In this document: positions 24,101 to 33,713 of the stretch, one piece after another | How the letters are laid out: every line of letters starts with the position of its first letter | Numbering within the stretch: the first letter of the stretch is position 1 | Assembly (NCBI GenBank): GCA_000310025.1 | Contig: FN649756.1 | Coordinates: 246,584 to 310,583 of the forward strand | Source: Ectocarpus siliculosus | Lineage: Eukaryota; Sar; Phaeophyceae; Ectocarpales; Ectocarpaceae | Direction of reading: 5' to 3' | DNA: 64,000 bases | Translations under genes and position numbers: made by a program | The notes under the pieces: model-generated | Databases searched by the model: none | What the model was told of the DNA's origin: nothing | What the model saw: only the letters and a program-made list of their open reading frames with translations

Positions 24101-27100
24101 CAATCCTTCCGTGGTCACAAGCCAACTAAGCCAACAAAAGTGTGTGGACAAAACACGACCCCCATAACACGTTTACGGGAGTGTGGGAGAGAGGACAGTC
24201 CCAAGGAAACGGTTTTCGTTTATCGCACAAGACCCTCCGCGCGTCCAGCCCCAGTGCATCACCGCAGTAGGCGGTGCACGATGTCGCACTGCCACAAATG
24301 CCAAACATTTGTCAACCCTCTTTTTCGATAAAAGTCCAGGTGACACCCTCAATCGTGGCAGGCAGGAGCACCGTACGGATTCGAGAGATGGCACCGGGTG
24401 CGATAAATATTTCTTGTTGCCTTTTTTGGCACCCCGGTGCCATCTCCCCAACCGGCGAGATCTCTCCAACCCCGGTGCGTAAATGCAATGAAACCATCCC
24501 GCCTGCTTTTGTCGCGCAACCCGGTGGTGCCATCTCTCGGAACCGGTGCAATCCCTGTCGTCCTTACGGTAAAACCCGATGCTGACGGTCGCTGCCATGA
24601 TCCGGAAACCATCCGGTCCACAACAACACTTCACCTTGGTTTCGATCTCTTCCCCGAACGCGTTTCCGTCGCAGGCGTCCACCTCCAACCCCGGCTTCTC
24701 GCCCACCACGTGAAGCAGCAGTGCCCCGGACCGCTCCCCTAGTCCGCACCTTTTGGTTGCCCAACCACGCGAGACACAACGTCACCGGGTTGTATGTACC
24801 AGTCGGGAGAGAGAGGTGATGCAAGAGAGCACACAAGGGTATAAGCACAGAAACACAAGAGGAGGGAGAGACGGCCGTATAGTATGGCCGGCTTGGACGG
24901 TAACCTCCCAGGGAGGCAAAGGCGGGGTTGAGTAGACCCGTCGAAGGCTATCCCAGCTGTGAATTGGCGCACCACTCGCGCATTCGTGAAAAATAAAGTG
25001 GTACATAGAGGGCGCTGGTTACGTCACCAAAAAGATCAGCTAGCTGCAGTCACGACCTGCGCAATCTGTACAATCTGCATCATGATAAATACCCAGCAAC
25101 ACGTACACCTCTGATCATGCCGACCGCTTGTTCATGAAGGGAAAACACACAGGAGTAGCATGCAAGCTGTTACGCAAGCTGTTACAATGCACTGCTGAGG
25201 AAGACGCAACCTTCAAGCTTTACTAGTTTATACCAAGCATAAACTAAACAAATACTAATACTCTGCTGGAGCTGGCTGGGTGCATCTCCACGGCGTGCGG
25301 CTTGGGGGGGGGGGGGGGGGGGGACCCCTTTTTGGGTTGCCCTAATCATTTGACCATTGACCCCCCCCCCCTTTTCAAAAAGAGGGGGGGGGGGGGGGGG
25401 GGGGTTTTTTAAACCCCGCCCCCCCCGGGAAAAAAAAACCCCCTTTTTTTTAAAAGGGCAACAAAGGGGGGGGAAAAAAAAAAGGGTCCCCCCCCCTCCC
25501 CCAAAAAAAAAAAGAAAACCTCTCCTTTCTAACCCCAAAAAAGGGGGGCACCCCCCCCCAAAACCCAAAAAAAGAAAAAAACCCCCCCCCCCCCCCCAAA
25601 AAAGAGAAAACCCCCTTTTTTTTCTCCAAAAGGGGGAAAAAAAACCCCCCCAAACCCCCCCCCGCCCCCANNNNNNNNNNNNNNNNNNNNNNNNNNNNNN
25701 NNNNNNNNNNNNNNNNNNNNNNNNNNNNNNNNNNNNNNNNNNNNNNNNNNNNNNNNNNNNNNNNNNNNNNAGTACCAGGCACGCGCGGGAAAAAACAATC
25801 CCACTTTCGGGATAAGGGCAAGCAAGGCAGGCGAAGAGAAAACGGTACACGCTGCTGCCGACAGTCAAGAAAGGGTACACGCTCCTGTCGACACCCAAAA
25901 ACGGGTGCAATCCGCCGCCGAAACCCAAAAAAGGTTACAAGCTCCTGCCGACTCCTCAATACAGGTACAACCCTGCTTTTCGTCTCAACAATGGGCTACA
26001 ATACGCCGCCAGAACCCCCCTCGAGCCCATATGACACGGCCATATGGCAAAGCTATATGTATATCAAGCCGATGTACCTGTTCAATGATACGGTCTGCAC
26101 GCTCCCGTTTCTCAGCAGCGCGCGGGATAGGTAGCCTAGCCCTTCCTCGTCGATGGGGTTGCCGTCCAAACACACGCGACGCAACCAGTCGTGCAAGCAG
26201 ATGACTCCCGCCAGCAGGCAGACGTCCGCCGTGGAAGGTAGCTGTGCACCATGGAATGTACCATGGTAAGCAAGACAATAAAAAGAAGTGGGCATCGTTC
26301 GTGGAAGGAAAAACCCAGACACAAGACTTCGTTAGTCCAATCTCATGGTCTGTGTGTGTTCACGGCATGAAGCTCTAGAAGGTGGCGGAGAAAAAAATGT
26401 GAGCGTTAGCCTTACGTATTTCGAGGAAGAACAAACGTCGCCTACAGAACGAAGTCTTACTTTAGGGATAGGGTGCTTCCCTAAGCCAAAGTGTGCAACA
26501 CGACGACGAGCGTTGGTCGAAGCATGACGCACATGCACTAGGTGCTTCCTAAGTACAGGACGAGGGTGTATAGTGTGCGTATTCTCGGAGGCCGAGAAGA
26601 CTATTATATAGGCTACAGTACAAACAATACACGTATGTACCCACGCTGCACCACACAGTATAGCTCTTTCCGTGCACTTAGGGTTGCAGCAGCAGCGTCT
26701 TCGGAGTCTTCAAGGCCGCCAGCAGTCCACCTAAGCGACACCGACAACAAAACAAGCAGCGTACGCCAGGAGTCGCGCATGCCCCCACGATCAACACTCC
26801 CCTCACTAACACACTCTCCGCGCCGTCAGCCAGACGCCACAGACACCTGTTACCTTGCCTCACCTGGCACCGCACCGTGCCCTTGGGCCTGAAGAGCGTG
26901 AGATCCTTCTGGCCCTTCGAGACGGTCCACAGGTCCACCGATAACGCCTGGAGTCGCGACTCCTGCCCCGACAGCAGAGCCAAACCTAAAAAAAACAGAA
27001 AAGCACGACGTGTGCAATGTAGCACACAGCGGCAGAGCCAAACCTAAAAGATCAAAAGCACGACGTGTGCAATATAGCTCACAGCGACAGACTCGACCTC

Positions 27101-30100
27101 AACTCCTAAAGGTGCAATTCCCGTGGTTTGCATAATATACCACACCCATGACCGATTCGAAAACTTCGATTACTGCACGACAACCAGGATGCCAACATCA
27201 CGCACACGATGATGCTTCTTCGACTTCGAAAAGTTCTCGACGAGCCGGTTCCAATGATGTACGAGTATCATTTTTGGCGTCGTCCCTAAGCTTTGAAAAC
27301 CAGTCCAGGGGTGCGTGCGTGTGGCATCTTGTAAACACCTACGGTATTGCCGTAGTTTGCCGCGGAGACCGCCTCTTTCTTGCGGACGCTCGTTTAGTCT
27401 TCTCTATCGTCCTACTGCTGTCTGGCAATGGTTGGTATCCTCAGCCAGTACACCCAAAATGGGAGAACCAAGACGAGTTGACACACTACCGTCACCGTCC
27501 CTATAATATGCCCGTGCAGACAGCAAACACCAGTGTTATGCATTTTGCAACAGAGCAAGAAGCCAGATACACACGTGTCAGCATCCCAACGGACGCAAAA
27601 GTACACTTCGGCAAGTGACACAAGCACTATATACCGTGCGGAAACACTCGCTGCCGGTGCACCCTCTGTTCGTATCACGCATTCCATTCTTGAACCAACG
27701 TTTACGTTTCGATCCCCCGTATCAGAGCAAGGTGGAGCAGGAAACACTCGAGGCTTCTGCGACCGCGTCCACCGTTGATGAAGCCGAGGTTTCAGCGAAC
27801 ACGTTCACCGGTAGGTGTGGTTGCGCAAGCCTCGACTTCCATCAACGGTGGACGCGGTCGCAGAAACGTCGACGGTGGGCGGTGGTCGCCGAAGCCTCGA
27901 CGTGCATACCCTTCATCTTTGTCTCTTACTCAAGCAACATAAAACGCTGAAACTCAAGCAACAAAAAACGCAAGCGAGAAATACAAGTCCAGCAGTATGC
28001 AGGACGATAAAACAAAAGCAGTCGGCGTGTGCGAGGTCGAGAACAAACACCGCGTCGGCCAGAGTGCAATCTCCTAATCTCCTGGACCAGACCAGAACAA
28101 CTTCACAACCGAAAAGCAAGCGTTGGCTGGTCTAAGAAAACCCGGCCACGCCTCCATTACCCTTACCTAGCGCCGTCTTCCCCACGCCGCTCCCCGCCCC
28201 CGCCCCAACCACGCTCCCAGGATCGTTCAAGTTCCTGGCCATCCCCAACCACTCCAGACCCTTAGCGGCCCCCACCCCTTCCGCTAGGCTCACGAGGCCC
28301 TCATCGCCGAGGTTGCACATGGTCACGTCAAGACGGCGGAGGTTGGCGGAACGGACGAAGTCCAGGAGGAAGAGCGCGATGGCCTTGCCGCCCTTCTCGC
28401 CAACGGCCGGGTTGTTGGATAGGTCTAGCTCGACGATGGAGGATGGGAGGGCGGCAGCCAGGATAGTCATGCCCTGGGCCGGGATGTCGGGGGGAGGGGG
28501 GAAAGTTGTCGTTGAGAGTTGATGTTGTCCTTGTCTTCGCATGAAAAATCGTTCCGCTCTCTGCTCAGAACCTTGTAATATCGTACCTGTCCAAAACGAC
28601 TTATACAAATCAAATGGAAAAAAAAAAAGTACAACAGCAGACAATACCATATGGGTATAACGCAGGTTTAACAGGCGAAAAGTAGCATACGCTCTAGACA
28701 GAAAACATGACCACGCGCTTGGTACGTGGAATGTCTGCATTCGATGACCTCGACTCCTCCCTTGCTACCTAAAAACACAAGGTGCCCTACACACTAAATC
28801 TAGCTCCATGATGTACAAAGGATACACTGCGTATGACGAGACAATACACATGTTTCTCACGACTGCCAACTTGACAACATCCACCCCCCCCCCGTATAAC
28901 CAATCATACACAAACCGCGTCACCCCGAAGATGCTGCTCTTGGGGCTACGCGGAATCAGAAACTGGCTGCCGCACATCGGAACCCTTGCTACTACTACTT
29001 GCCCCAACATCCCTTTGGCAGTGTGCAGCAACCACACTGCTGTACCTAGATACCTTATCTCCGATGCCGTTTCCCTGCAGGATGAGGTTGGTCAAGACCC
29101 GGTTCTCCTCGAGGCCGGTCGCGATCACCTCTATGGCGCTGTCGTCGATGAAGTTGTGTCCAATGTCCAGCACCACCAGGCGGGGCGGGCCCGCCTGGTT
29201 TTGAGAGATGTGCGGCGAAACGAGAGTTGAACACACCAGCAAAAAATAGCCCAGTCTACGTGGCACCTCTCGCAAACAAAGGTTGTCTACAACAGAAAAG
29301 GCGCCAGCTGCCAATTACGCAACTACACTACCTTTAATTGGACAAAGCCTCGAAACTAAACTCGTGTCTGCGTCTCGTGAGAATGCCCCTTCCAATGCGA
29401 CCACAATGCTACTACTGCCCCCCCCCCCCTTTCTCTATGCCCTACCATTCCCCTCCCTTCCCTTACATTGCTGTCCCAGTATACCTTGAGAGTTAACGCT
29501 AGCGAGCGCAGCCCTGCCAGGCTCCTGCGACCCCGCCCGCCGGAGGTTACGCCGCACAGTCCCGCTCGAGACAGGCGAAGCCGCGCAAGACGAGGGTTTC
29601 TAGCAGCGAGGCGGCACACGATCGGGTAGTCCAGTGTCGCCGACAGGGCTTGGCCGCTAAGGTCGATCGTCTGATATTTTTTCGGGAAAGTTTCATGCGG
29701 TGATGCGATTGAGTCGCAGTGAAAACAAAGACAGCGACTGAGCTGGAGGTACGACGACAAGCCGAGCGAGCGGCATAGGTTGTGGTGGCGTGAGCCGAAA
29801 AACGCGCGTGATAGATCAAAGCGGTCTGCGGAGAGAGTAGGTGCTTCCATGTGTTCGCCCAAAAAGACACTAAGTATACTGCTGTAGGAGGTGAGAGACA
29901 ACGGCGGCACGGGTGCTCTTGTACCCAGAAATGTCTGTGTGCCGCAGTGCTGAGTACTTACCCAACCAACACGGTGTCTCACATGTAGTAAGCGACGCAA
30001 TATCTTGCACATGAGCAGCCAACCATGCTTGCTTGCGTGTGTACGCAAAGGATTGGCGAGGTTTACTGCTCGCCAAATCCGAACTATCCACGAGGATACT

Positions 30101-32442
30101 TGTATCAAGACTACCCAACGCGCAAACATGCAAAGCATGTTCACTAGGTATCACGCGAGCCAATCATGCACCACGTCCACAAGGAGTATACCACACGCTG
30201 CAGGGCCAGCGAGCGCAACTATTATAGACTTGATGCCGAGAACAGTAGCAAAACCAAGCACCTCCAACCTAACTCACCTGCAGGCCCTTCGACGCAGCCG
30301 CAGACTCCTCCCCCTCCTGCACCCTCCCCAGCAGCACCTGCGGCGCAAGATCTATCTTGGCCATGGTCAGCCTCCTCAGCCACAAGTTCCCCACCAGCGC
30401 GTCCCCCAGCGCCTCTGCGCCGCTCTCCGTCACCCCGGTGTTTGCCAGCGACAGCCTCTCGAGCCTAGACCCCCCCTCCTCCGCCAGGGCTGCCGCGATT
30501 GCCTTGGCCCCGGCGTCCTCAATCTGGTTCCCGTCTAGCCACAGGGTCCGCAAAGTCTCGTTGGCACCGAGGGCGTCGGCCAGGAAGCGCGCGCCCTGGG
30601 CGGCAATGCGGTTCTTCTCGAGGTTCAGGCTCTCCAGCGTGCGGTTCATGATGAGCGCGTCGGACAGGAGGGCGCACGCCTGGGAGTTGAGGACAGTGTT
30701 GGCCAGGCTCACCTCGCGGATTGTGGTGTTGAACTTGATCACCTGTGCCAACGCCGCCGTGCCCACCTTTCTCGCAAGGGACGTGTGAGGTCATGTAAGT
30801 ATGATGGCGGCGATTTGTGCGTCACGGGGTCGGGCCGGGTGTGGTTTTCGGGGGGGGGGGAGGGGGGTGTCGGCGACGAGCTGTTTTGTTTCCATTGAAA
30901 ACAAACACACAGCACTATTTGTGTGGCTTTTTGTGTGGGGAGAAGATGGTTGAGATACCGTACCCAAAAACGTTGTGCACATACTACTTGGCAGGGCAGC
31001 GCTTGCCGGGGCGTGAAACGGATGCTCCGTGCTGTCGGCATATTCCGCATGCAATGCGGAATACCGGCAGCACGTAGCATCGGTGTCGCGAGCTGCAGCA
31101 GTACTACTTCACCCCGCGGTACTCGCGTGTGCACTGCCAATCCTCAAACTTACCGCAAAAGTGCGGGCGAACGCACATACCCAGGTGTGTGGCCGAATAC
31201 AAGCTCGATTGCCCCACACAGCCAAGAGACTGAAAAAAAGTCGAAAAGGTTGGTTTTGGGAATGAGTATCGTCGAGAGCGAGGGTTTCCGTTCCTTCCAC
31301 GTGTCGGTCGGTCGGTCGGGTCGCACCCTATTGCCCTCTCTCCTGGTTGCGTAGCTATCGATCATCCACCTTTGCTGCTAGACTACATACTCCGCGCGAG
31401 TTACATCTGCATAGCATCGAATTCAAACATCGCTACATCGAGAAGTGCAAATGTCGAGATCAGTAAGATTAAGCACGTTAACAATGCTACCATCAATCTA
31501 GAGAAAGAAAGCGGGGGATAGAGGGGGGGGGGGGTGCACACCGTCAAAGATAGGAGGGCCGCGGGAGATTAGAGCAATCCGTGACACTCGCTTCTCTGCG
31601 TACGTACAGCAGCGCCAGCCTCCAGAACAACCAAATCTCGGCTGTGCATGCTGGGCGGTACCCATGTGTGCGCCATCCCGTGTAGTAGGACATGCGCATT
31701 GCACAGCAGTACAATACGTGAGAACGGGGAGAGGTATGCCAACAAGCAGTTATGAAGAACGTATCCACTGCTGTTATACACTCATCGGCAACGCTCCTTG
31801 AAACCCCCCTGTGCCCAAGTTTGAGTTTGCAGAAGACAACAACGGTACACAGCAGTCCAAGGCGTTCATTGCCGCTGGAGTGTGAAGGACAATTGCATTT
31901 CGTTCCGTCAAAAGATTGTTCTCGTACCTCGCCGATGGGGTTGTGCGTGAAGTTCAGCGTGGCAAGCGTGTCGTTGAACTCCAGCGCCCTCGCTAACGAT
32001 ACAGCATCCTGAGACAACGCACGTGGATTTGAATGCGGAGGCAAACAAGCATCATGAAGCAGGTGAGCCTACATACTGAACGCTCGACAGCAGTCACGTG
32101 TGCATCCATCACTGCACTTGCACACATCGAGACACAGTAGCTTTTGCAACTAACAAGATACAAGGAACTACATGTTTCAACGCAGAAGCTCCGCATACAC
32201 GCATCGACCCCACTTTTTTCGCTCAAGCGGTAGAGGGTGCTGCTCTGCTGTATCAACGAGGTTGCACTCACGTCTGAATTCAAGCGCACGTTGTACAGGA
32301 TCAGGGCGGAAACCTGACTGCTTGTGGAAAGCAGCTTTGCAAGGGCAGTAACATCCTGCGTAGATAGGCTTCTATCGCGGAGATCGATCCTGTGGTCTCC
32401 TTGGAGGATGGCATCCGCCGTAGACCCTCGCCACATCGACAT
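18106..32442 (-). CDS. LRR-ROCO GTPase (LRR, Roc and COR domains)
   Basis: Seventeen exons, all phases consistent: complement of 32272..32442, 31928..32008, 30278..30766, 29485..29670, 29054..29194, 28167..28473, 26864..26985, 26078..26241, 24635..24749, 23522..23671, 22683..22930, 22236..22362, 21480..21596, 20857..21012, 20194..20433, 18787..19676 and 18106..18382; 1326 aa if it stops at 18106. Residues 1-592 are leucine-rich repeats of the 28-residue ribonuclease-inhibitor type (for example LESLNLEKNRIAAQGARFLA). The Roc GTPase follows: P-loop GEAGAGKST (619-627), switch-II-like RDHGG (680-684), strand SVYVVVVSLTVD, and G4-like VGSRADEL. COR-A spans about 768-970 (WVVLRPSFFLHHIVGGVFG); then a Ser/Ala-rich insert; COR-B follows (LLFPALLPP, GRRVACRSPMLLPGLF, YPGRVSLRDRYAEVSLDG). 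ROCO proteins are large Ras-like GTPases that dimerise through COR; in Ectocarpus the LRR-ROCO family has been proposed as candidate immune receptors. There is no signal peptide or membrane segment, so it is cytosolic. The first ATG follows an in-frame-free upstream region. The gene may continue to 12800. Confidence 0.85.
24009..24063 (+). repeat. Dispersed repeat, GTT tail type (copy 2)
   Basis: GTT run, then GTCTTCACATTAAAAAACC and GTTCCGGTCTCCACTCAGTA. The best match is 28521-28571 on the same strand; 11606-11650 is the reverse-oriented copy. It lies in an intron of the LRR-ROCO gene. Confidence 0.55.
24384..24540. repeat. Inverted and direct copies of GGTGCCATCTC
   Basis: GAGATGGCACCGGGTG (from about 24386) faces CACCCCGGTGCCATCTCC (from about 24432), giving a stem of about 16 bp with a 25-30 base loop, and GGTGGTGCCATCTCTC recurs at about 24524. 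It is intronic in the ROCO gene; function unknown. Confidence 0.5.
24856..24920 (+). repeat. Dispersed short repeat (copy 2)
   Basis: Partner of 14548-14613. The shared blocks GAGACGGCCG, TAGTATGG, ACGGTAACCTCC and GAGGCAAA come in the same order and spacing within a few bases. Confidence 0.55.
25297..25670. other. Low-quality, homopolymer-smoothed sequence after a poly-G run
   Basis: A poly-G run (25305-25322) is followed by 350 bases made almost entirely of homopolymer blocks. From about 25425 these blocks track, nearly base for base, the ordinary sequence that begins after the gap at about 25785 (CGGGAAAAAACAATCCCACT and onward). The part before that (25330-25370) tracks, on the other strand, the retroelement 3' end at 17970-18010. 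This is how a read looks after polymerase slippage. Do not use for gene calling. Confidence 0.85.
25671..25770. other. Assembly gap (100 N)
   Basis: Fixed-size gap inside a ROCO intron. Since the left flank is a degraded reading of the right flank, the true sequence across the gap is probably overlapping rather than missing. Confidence 0.9.
26975..27088. repeat. Tandem duplication spanning a 3' splice site
   Basis: Copy 1 (26975-27032) and copy 2 (27033-27088) share CAGAGCCAAACCTAAAA and AGCACGACGTGTGCAAT. Copy 1 contains the acceptor of the ROCO exon starting at 26985 (minus strand, TTTAG|GT), so an intact second AG acceptor context with the first few exon bases lies about 58 bases upstream in the intron. 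Confidence 0.8.
27150..27348 (+). repeat. Dispersed ~200-bp repeat (copy B)
   Basis: Partner of 11066-11262. Clear shared blocks are CGATTACTGCACGAC, GAAAAGTTCTCGACGAG (diverged) and AAGCTTTGAAAACCAGTCC. It lies in the intron between ROCO exons at 26864..26985 and 28167..28473. Confidence 0.5.
27755..27865. repeat. Perfect 26-bp inverted repeat (hairpin)
   Basis: Arm 27755-27780 is the exact reverse complement of arm 27840-27865, with further imperfect pairing inward and about 59 bases between. The arms contain GACCGCGTCCACCGTTGATG. It lies in a ROCO intron. It could be a foldback element or an RNA hairpin in the pre-mRNA. Confidence 0.8.
28521..28571 (+). repeat. Dispersed repeat, GTT tail type (copy 3)
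   Basis: GATGTTGTCCTTGTCTTCGC, then ATGAAAAATC and GTTCCGCTCTCTGCTCAGAA, collinear with 24009-24063. It sits just upstream, on the coding strand, of the ROCO LRR exon that begins at 28473. Confidence 0.55.
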
Positions 32443-33713
32443 GGCTAGCGAGCTTGTTGGCGGAACAAGGAATGATGGTCATGTGTGCAAGAACTCTGCA
32501 CTTGGCTGTTGGGTTGCTTCGCCGAGGAGAGAGATGGGGTATGCACGAAAATGGAAAGCAAATCGCGGCGCCCCTTCACATTGTTGCTGCTCTCTGCGCG
32601 CGCGCCATGCCCAAACCAGCCCAGTTGCTTCACCACATCCCAGCTTCGCAGTCGCCAGGTAGGTGGTGAGCATGTGAGAAAGCAAGGAAAAGGGGTAGGG
32701 GTGACGGGAAAAGGGGTTGGCTGCTTTTCTCCTGCGACGGCCCTACCGATCTTTGCGTACTTGACGCTCTGCCCACCGGGTGGTCCAACGAAGAGAGAAG
32801 AGAGCCTGTACACCTGTCTCGACCATTCATGGGGGACGGAAGCAGACATTGCTGTGACCCACAACCACAGCACTCGAGAGGGCCTTGCATTGCTCGTGGT
32901 GTCATGAGTGGTTGCTCTCCGGTAGATTTCCATGGCCTCTTAGTATTGATTTCTCCCCCCTGCGCGTCCTCTCTTTTCTGAGTTTCTTACTCCTTTCTAT
33001 GTATGGTACTCTTTATTCTTGATGAAATTATTTTATTATTTTACCCGCTGACCGGTGAAACGATTATTACGATTTACTGACCGATGTTGGGACCCTCTCT
33101 AGAAGTGCATGTGGCCCTTTATAGTGGTATTACAGAGGTGTCCAGAGGGTGTATTTTTGTATTTGTTGGTGGTCTGTAACATCCACACAAGACACATGAC
33201 ACAACCGACACTGCTGTCTTGAGGTTTGGCCACTCCCCTATGCGATCAGTCTCTTGTGTGTGTGGAGGCTTCATGACACATACGGCTGAGGAACACTTGA
33301 CTTCTGTACTTGTAGGGTAAAACTGCGAGGGACGGTTGGTGCATGGTGATGACGGGAATGTGATGCACCTTTGGCTCGAGGGCATGCCTCGGATCAGGCC
33401 AGACTCTTGTAGGTGCCTAAAAGCTCGACGCGAGCAATCAAGATTGATTTCTTGACAGTGCAATGTCAACTTACCGATTTTCAAGCCCTTTTTCGAGACA
33501 GCATGGCTAAAGAATGTTGTGCCAAAAGAACACAGGTTGATCCCACCCCTTACCAAATACAACCACGACCAAGCCTCCATCGACTTGCAGCAACTCGCCG
33601 GTTTGTTCGATGGTTATAACTCTGCCATCTCGCTGTCTGTCCCCTGTCCCCTGAACCCTCTCTGTGTTGGCACCCTCGCACCTGCAGAAGGGTAGCTGTC
33701 AAGAACTTGGACG
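32443..33713. promoter_or_regulatory. Divergent intergenic region between ROCO and SR-protein genes
   Basis: About 1.27 kb separates the ROCO start ATG (minus, 32442) from the SR-protein start ATG (plus, 33714), so both promoters and 5' UTRs should be here. I see no strong TATA box or conserved element. Open frames in it have no recognisable motifs. Confidence 0.45.

Noticed and set aside
24739..24748. A missing ROCO exon inside the 25.7-kb gap
   Set aside because: An initial phase mismatch disappeared when the acceptor CAAAAG at 24750 was used instead of CTAG at 24739; the LRR pattern then runs through without a missing exon.
25357..25928. Pro-, Gly- and Lys-rich open frames around the 25.7-kb gap
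   Set aside because: They translate homopolymer-smoothed, low-quality sequence and the N gap; not coding.
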